A model generated the notes under the pieces. The model searched no databases and was not told the origin of the DNA. It saw only the letters and a list, made by a program, of their open reading frames with translations. A program made the position numbers and the translations under genes. DNA of 64,000 nucleotides. Origin: Candidatus Palauibacter poriticola. GTDB lineage: Bacteria; Gemmatimonadota; Gemmatimonadetes; Palauibacterales; Palauibacteraceae. Positions 59,953-64,000 of the stretch are shown here, piece after piece. The DNA is taken from positions 1 to 64,000 of the forward strand of contig JAAXHJ010000041.1 of the NCBI GenBank assembly GCA_012270965.1, written 5' to 3'. Position 1 is the stretch's first letter. The number at the start of each line of letters is the position of its first letter.

Positions 59953-61559
59953 AGGCTGTCCGGGAGGGTGAAGGGTCCGAGATGAGGGCCCGGGTTGGCG
60001 AGGGAGCAGCGCAGCGCGAGCGACAGCACCGCCCGCGTGTCCTCCGGGGTCAAGATCGCGTCCACGAAGCCGCGCGCCGCCGCGTATTTCGCATCGAGCT
60101 GCTCCTCGTAGGTCTCCCGCGTCCGTTCGATCGCCGCGGCCGTCTCCTCGTCCAACTCTCCGCCCGCCGCCTCCTCGAGTTTGCGTCCGAAGGCGGCCTG
60201 TACGGCGGCCTCCCCCTCCATCACCCCCATGCGCCCCGTCGGCCAGGTGAAGATGAAGTCGGGATCAAACCCCTGCGCCGCCATCGCGTAGTACCCCGCC
60301 CCGCTCGCGTGGTTGACCGTGAGCACGATCTTGGGCACGCGCGCGGTCGCCATCGACTCGACCATGCGCGCGCCCGCCCGGATGATGCCGGACTGTTCCG
60401 CCTCCGGCCCGACCATGAACCCGCTCACATCCTGCACGAAGAGGAGCGGCGCGTCGTGCCGGTCGCAGAGATCCATGAAGTACGCCACCTTCTCCGCGCT
60501 CTCAGTGTACACGATCCCCCCAAACTTCGGCGGTTCGCCGGCCTCGCCCCGGAACATGCCCCGTCGGTTCGCGATGACGCCCACTCGGAAGCCGTCGATG
60601 TGCCCCGTTCCCGTGAGCATCTCCGGCGCGCGGTCCGCCTGGAACTCCTCGAACGGACCCTCGTCGAGGATCGTCTCGAGCACCGCCTCCATGTCGAAGG
60701 GTTGGCGGTGGTCGCCGGGTAGGAGCGCGTAGGCCTCCTCCGCCGCCCGCGCCGCGGCCCGCGCTTCGACGGCGGGATCCGGGCGGAGGCCGGCGGGGAG
60801 TCCGGCGACGAGCGAGCGCACCTTCTCGATGCACGCGCCGTCGTCCGCCACCCGGTAGTGCGCCACGCCGCTCACGCGGTTGTGCATGAGCGCCCCGCCG
60901 AGTTCCTCGGCCTCGACCTCCCGTCCCGTCGCCCCCTTCACGAGGTTCGGCCCTCCGAGACCCATGAAGCTCGTCCCCTCGACCATCACGATCACGTCCG
61001 ACAGGGCGGGAAGATAGGCGCCCCCCGCGATGCACTGGCCCATCACGGCGGAGATCTGCGGCACCTCGAGGTAGTGTCGCATGATCGAGTTGTAGTAGAA
61101 GATGCGGCTGGCGCCGTACTGTCCCGGGAAGACGCCGCCCTGATACGGCAGGTTCACGCCGGCCGAATCCACGAGATAGACGATCGGCACGCGGCACCGC
61201 ATCGCAATCTCCTGCGCCCGCAGGATCTTCGTGATCGTCTCGGGCCACCAGCTCCCGGCCTTCACCGTCTGGTCGTTCGCGACGATGACGACCTCGCGCC
61301 CGCACACCTCGCCCACCCCCGTGACCACGCCGGCGGCCGGCGCCTTGCCCTCGTAGCGGTCGTGCGCGATGAGGAGGCCGATCTCGAGGAAGCCGCCGCC
61401 CTCGTCGATGAGGAGGTCGACCCGCTCGCGCGCCGTGAGCTTGCCCCGGGCGTGCTGCCGGGCCACGCGCTCCTCCCCGCCGCCACGCTGGATCCGGGCC
61501 TCGAGGTCGCGCAGTTCGGCGACGAGCGCGCCCATCCGGCTGTCGCCGTTTTCCCCCAC
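59949..61559 (-). CDS. Acyl-CoA carboxylase, carboxyltransferase (beta) subunit
   Basis: 536 residues from GTG 61559. The two crotonase-like halves are seen in VVTGVGEVCGREVVIVANDQTVKAGSW and in QDVSGFMVGPEAEQSGI with VNHASGAGYYAMAAQGFDPDFIF. VDSAGVNLPYQGGVFPGQYGASRIF and GQCIAGGAYLPALSDV resemble methylcrotonyl-/geranyl-CoA carboxylase beta subunits. It moves CO2 from carboxybiotin to an acyl-CoA; the biotin-carrying alpha subunit is not in this window. Neighbours (AtuA, crotonase) favour a branched substrate; the adjoining B12 subunit would also suit propionyl-CoA. Confidence 0.93.
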   Translation of the reverse strand: MGENGDSRMGALVAELRDLEARIQRGGGEERVARQHARGKLTARERVDLLIDEGGGFLEIGLLIAHDRYEGKAPAAGVVTGVGEVCGREVVIVANDQTVKAGSWWPETITKILRAQEIAMRCRVPIVYLVDSAGVNLPYQGGVFPGQYGASRIFYYNSIMRHYLEVPQISAVMGQCIAGGAYLPALSDVIVMVEGTSFMGLGGPNLVKGATGREVEAEELGGALMHNRVSGVAHYRVADDGACIEKVRSLVAGLPAGLRPDPAVEARAAARAAEEAYALLPGDHRQPFDMEAVLETILDEGPFEEFQADRAPEMLTGTGHIDGFRVGVIANRRGMFRGEAGEPPKFGGIVYTESAEKVAYFMDLCDRHDAPLLFVQDVSGFMVGPEAEQSGIIRAGARMVESMATARVPKIVLTVNHASGAGYYAMAAQGFDPDFIFTWPTGRMGVMEGEAAVQAAFGRKLEEAAGGELDEETAAAIERTRETYEEQLDAKYAAARGFVDAILTPEDTRAVLSLALRCSLANPGPHLGPFTLPDSL

Positions 61560-61568
61560 CGGCCGCGG

Positions 61569-61997
61569 CTAGCCTTTCGCCCCGGAGGCTTCGCGTCCGT
61601 TCTCCTCGAACCAGGCGCGGATGTAGGCGACGGCTTCGGAGGTGGAGGTCCCGGGACCGAAGAGGCGGCCGACGCCGAGGTCGTGCAGCGCCTCCATGTC
61701 TTCGGCGGGGATGATCCCTCCCCCCGTGAGAAGCACCCGGTCCATCCCCTGGCCGTCGAGGAGCGACTTCACGCGCGGGAAGAGCGTCATGTGCGCGCCC
61801 GACAGGATCGAGAGCGCCACGACGTCCACGTCCTCCTGGAGCGCGGTGGCGGCGATCATCTCCGGCGTCTGGTGGAGTCCCGTGTAGATGACCTCCATGC
61901 CCGCGTCCTGGAGGGCGGCCGCCATCACCTTCGCACCCCGGTCGTGGCCGTCGAGCCCCGGCTTGGCCACGAGCACACGGATCTTCGGTTCGATCAA
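61569..61997 (-). CDS. Stand-alone B12-binding subunit of methylmalonyl-CoA-mutase type
   Basis: 142 residues from TTG 61997, the only start that keeps the whole domain (no ATG or GTG in frame upstream); AGAAGAGG precedes it. The cobalamin motif [11 protein letters not shown] includes the lower-ligand His. [13 protein letters not shown] and [11 protein letters not shown] form the rest of the pocket (S-x-L...GG). In split mutases this small subunit pairs with a separate TIM-barrel subunit that is not in the window. Only nine bases separate it from the carboxyltransferase gene. Confidence 0.9.
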   Translation of the reverse strand: MIEPKIRVLVAKPGLDGHDRGAKVMAAALQDAGMEVIYTGLHQTPEMIAATALQEDVDVVALSILSGAHMTLFPRVKSLLDGQGMDRVLLTGGGIIPAEDMEALHDLGVGRLFGPGTSTSEAVAYIRAWFEENGREASGAKG

Positions 61998-62165
61998 GCG
62001 CCTCTTCTCGGCAGTTCGCTTCGGGAGTCCATCCCGGAAGTCGCGGTCACGAGGGAACGGTCGAAGGTATCCGCGCAAAGGCGTACGCTGCAACGACGAT
62101 GCGGCGTCGACCCGGGTCTCGTCTCCGGGGTTGCCTCGACCCGCTCCGGCCCGCACCCTCGTCTC

Positions 62166-63284
62166 ATGCGGGACGACGCGACGCGAGTACACCGGATCCT
62201 TCTGAACCTGGCCGCCTTCGTCATCATCGTGGCCGGGATGCGGGCAGCCTCCGCGCTCATCGTCTCCTTCGTGCTTGCGCTCTTCCTGACCATCCTGTGC
62301 TCCACGCCGCTCCGCTGGATGACGGACCACAGGATTCCCAAGTCCATCGCGGTCCTCGCCCTGGTGCTCGTCATCCTCGCCCTCGGGACCGTGGCGGGGG
62401 GCCTGATTGCGAACCCCGTCATGGAACTGGGACGCTCGGAAGCGCAACTCGACCGACTCTTTGCGGAGCAGGTCGAGGCCGTGGAGGCGACGCTGAGCGA
62501 CTACATGGTGCGTTTCGGGCTCCAGTCGCCCCTGCTCGATGCCGACCAACTCATCTCGCCGAGCTGGCTGCTCGGCCTCATGCGACAGCTCGTGGAAAAC
62601 TTGGGGTTCATCCTCGCCAACGGACTCCTGGTCATCCTCACGATGGTCTTCATGCTGCTCGAAGTGTCGGGCTTCCCCACCAAGGTGCGGGTCGCCCTCG
62701 GCGAGGCCGATGCGACGGAGGCGCGGGAGAACTGGGAGAAGGTCGGGAGCGCGGTTCGGCGCTACGTCGTACTCAAGACGATCGTCAGCCTCGGAACCGG
62801 CCTCTGCGTGGCGGGGCTCATGACGCTGCTCGGCGTCAACTACCCGATTCTGTGGGGCGGGCTCGCGTTCCTGCTCAACTACGTGCCCAACATCGGATCC
62901 TTCATCGCCGCCGTGCCGGCGGTGCTGGTCGCGTGGCTTACGGTCGGGGTCGGGACGGCGGTCGCCGCCGCGGCCGGGTTCCTCGTCGTCAACGTCGTCT
63001 GGGGCAACCTCATCGAACCCCGGGTCATGGGGTACAGCGTGGGTCTGTCGACACTCGTCGTCTTCACTTCGCTCGTCTTCTGGGGCTGGGTGTTGGGACC
63101 CGTGGGGATGCTGCTGTCGGTGCCGCTCACGGTGATGTTCCGCATCGTGCTGGGAACGAACGAGTCCACGCGCTGGATCGCCGTCCTGCTTGGCTCGGAG
63201 CGCTCGGACGAGGTCACGCAGGCGATCGAGGCCGAAGTTGCCGTCGCGCTCGGGAAAGGGGGGGCCGCGGCGGGCACGCCGTGA
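62166..63284 (+). CDS. AI-2E-family transporter (PerM/YdiK-like)
   Basis: 372 residues with about eight membrane segments. The family pattern is seen in [16 protein letters not shown], the coiled periplasmic/cytoplasmic middle region ([18 protein letters not shown]), and the signature [22 protein letters not shown] with [43 protein letters not shown]. Members export or gate small molecules, and some are Na+/H+ antiporters. It is divergent from the B12-subunit gene; the 168 bases between them hold no other gene. Confidence 0.92.
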   Translation: MRDDATRVHRILLNLAAFVIIVAGMRAASALIVSFVLALFLTILCSTPLRWMTDHRIPKSIAVLALVLVILALGTVAGGLIANPVMELGRSEAQLDRLFAEQVEAVEATLSDYMVRFGLQSPLLDADQLISPSWLLGLMRQLVENLGFILANGLLVILTMVFMLLEVSGFPTKVRVALGEADATEARENWEKVGSAVRRYVVLKTIVSLGTGLCVAGLMTLLGVNYPILWGGLAFLLNYVPNIGSFIAAVPAVLVAWLTVGVGTAVAAAAGFLVVNVVWGNLIEPRVMGYSVGLSTLVVFTSLVFWGWVLGPVGMLLSVPLTVMFRIVLGTNESTRWIAVLLGSERSDEVTQAIEAEVAVALGKGGAAAGTP

Positions 63285-63294
63285 GCGGCGGGAC

Positions 63295-63372
63295 GCGGCC
63301 CCGGGACGCCCTCCGGCTGCCGGTCGGACGGAATGCGGCCCCGGGACGCCCTCCGGTTGCCGGTCAGACGGA
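63295..63372. repeat. 38-base tandem duplication at the threonine-aldolase end
   Basis: Two copies, 63295-63332 and 63335-63372, differ at two of 38 positions (unit begins GCGGCCCCGGGACGCCCTCC). The second copy overlaps the stop codon and last residues of the aldolase gene. Confidence 0.92.
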
Positions 63373-64000
63373 GGCGGCCCGGCGGAACGTCTCGAGTGCC
63401 TGCTCCACATCGTCATCCGTCGTGTGGAGGTGGGGGATGATCCGCAGATCCCGCCGACTGTAGGCGTTCAGCAGGACTCCCCTCTCCCGGCAGCGCCCCG
63501 CGAACTCCGGCGCATCGACCGCCACCGTCCGGAAGCGGACGATGTTCGTCTCCACGCCTTTGACATCGACCTCCAGTCCCGGGATCGCCGCGAGTCCGCG
63601 GGCCAGCGTCCCCGCCCGGGCGTGATCCTCGGCAAGCCGCCCGCGGTGGTGCTCGAGCGCGTAGAGGGCGCCGGCGGCCACGATCCCCGCCTGCCGGAAG
63701 CCTCCGCCATAGAGCTGCTTGAAGCGGCGGGCGCGCTCGATGAGGCCGGCCGGGCCGGCGAGGGCGGAACCCAGCGGGGCGCCGAGCGCCTTGGAGAAGC
63801 AGGCGTTCACGGTGTCGAAGCCCGCCGCGAACTCGGCCTCGGGGATGCCGGTGGCCGCGGTCGCGTGCCACAACCGGGCGCCGTCGAGGTGAGTCGCGAG
63901 GCCGGCCTCGCGCGCGGCGGCGAGCATCTCGCGGAGGACGTCCGGCGGCCACACCGTGCCGCCCGCCCCGTTGTGCGTGTTCTCGGCGCAGACGAGCCGC
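63364..64000 (-). CDS. Low-specificity L-threonine aldolase, partial
   Basis: The C-terminal 212 residues are present; the gene continues beyond the right edge. [17 protein letters not shown] and [13 protein letters not shown] mark the beta-eliminating-lyase family, with the PLP Lys in [15 protein letters not shown]. The enzyme splits threonine or allo-threonine into glycine and acetaldehyde. The later stretch [27 protein letters not shown] and the end domain with [26 protein letters not shown] are typical. Confidence 0.92.
   Translation of the reverse strand, partial: RLVCAENTHNGAGGTVWPPDVLREMLAAAREAGLATHLDGARLWHATAATGIPEAEFAAGFDTVNACFSKALGAPLGSALAGPAGLIERARRFKQLYGGGFRQAGIVAAGALYALEHHRGRLAEDHARAGTLARGLAAIPGLEVDVKGVETNIVRFRTVAVDAPEFAGRCRERGVLLNAYSRRDLRIIPHLHTTDDDVEQALETFRRAASV

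Noticed and set aside
1..64000. tRNA, rRNA or CRISPR loci
   Set aside because: No T-loop-like GTTCGA context with a cloverleaf, no rRNA stretches, and no regularly spaced 24-40 base repeats with unique spacers were found; the repeats seen are simple tandem or dispersed copies.

Overview
The window is high-GC, gene-dense DNA with short intergenic gaps. It carries many secreted, Tat-exported or lipoprotein enzymes, a DUF1592/DUF1552/ankyrin cassette, a TPR-TlpA lipoprotein, a VPS10/BNR-type secreted protein and an ECF sigma/anti-sigma/TonB-receptor module. This combination suggests an uncultured heterotroph of the Gemmatimonadota (or a neighbour such as Acidobacteriota). That placement is an inference from gene content; no 16S rRNA or tRNA gene was recognised, and no CRISPR array.

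Layout. 1-2.7 kb is an island edge of lower GC: a PASTA-like scrap, an S1-protease lipoprotein, a truncated lipoprotein and a decayed P4-type integrase. 2.7-4.75 kb (minus) has an alpha/beta hydrolase and an MFS pump. 5.0-11.7 kb (plus) is a CoA-thioester operon: enoyl-CoA hydratase, thiolase, PaaG-like isomerase, GNAT protein, 3-hydroxyacyl-CoA dehydrogenase, class III aminotransferase and SDR. 12-15.3 kb has a secreted creatininase-like protein, a flippase-like membrane protein and a PLD/cardiolipin-synthase enzyme. 15.4-18.2 kb is an ATPase (AAA-DUF4143) with an unusual C-terminal extension, translationally coupled to a YkvI-type transporter. 18.3-24.1 kb is the DUF1592-DUF1552-ankyrin operon, followed by an ABC-F protein.

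26.2-27.3 kb is an Mrr-type restriction enzyme in lower-GC DNA. 27.5-32.2 kb (minus) is an APC-USP transporter coupled to an SLC13-RCK transporter. 32.4-39.7 kb has a small membrane protein, the TPR-thioredoxin lipoprotein, a sodium/solute symporter and a 1022-residue BNR protein. 39.7-40.8 kb is a toxin-antitoxin locus with a fused HigA/VapB-like antitoxin and a PIN toxin that appears to start at CTG. 40.8-44.9 kb has exported enzymes (PLP-dependent, cupin, amidohydrolase). 45.0-45.6 kb is a MazE/MazF-like pair whose toxin has an internal deletion. 45.6-50.5 kb has a crotonase, rpmA, rplU (fused to an E3-binding-like domain, with a strong promoter), RNase G and an acyl-CoA dehydrogenase. 50.7-54.5 kb is the sigma/anti-sigma/TonB-receptor module. 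54.4-64 kb has RecQ, two small membrane proteins, and an acyl-CoA module (stand-alone B12-binding subunit, carboxyltransferase, split AtuA, crotonase), then an AI-2E-family transporter and a partial threonine aldolase.

Two patterns recur. Many adjacent genes overlap by 1-8 bases (ATGA/GTGA), which implies translational coupling. Short tandem duplications sit at gene ends again and again, and a few families of 36-44 bp repeats are dispersed between genes in the right half. The most unusual items are the fused antitoxin with its CTG-start PIN toxin, the L21-E3-binding fusion with a palindromic promoter spacer, the extended DUF4143 ATPase-YkvI pair, and the start-codon triplication in the ankyrin gene.
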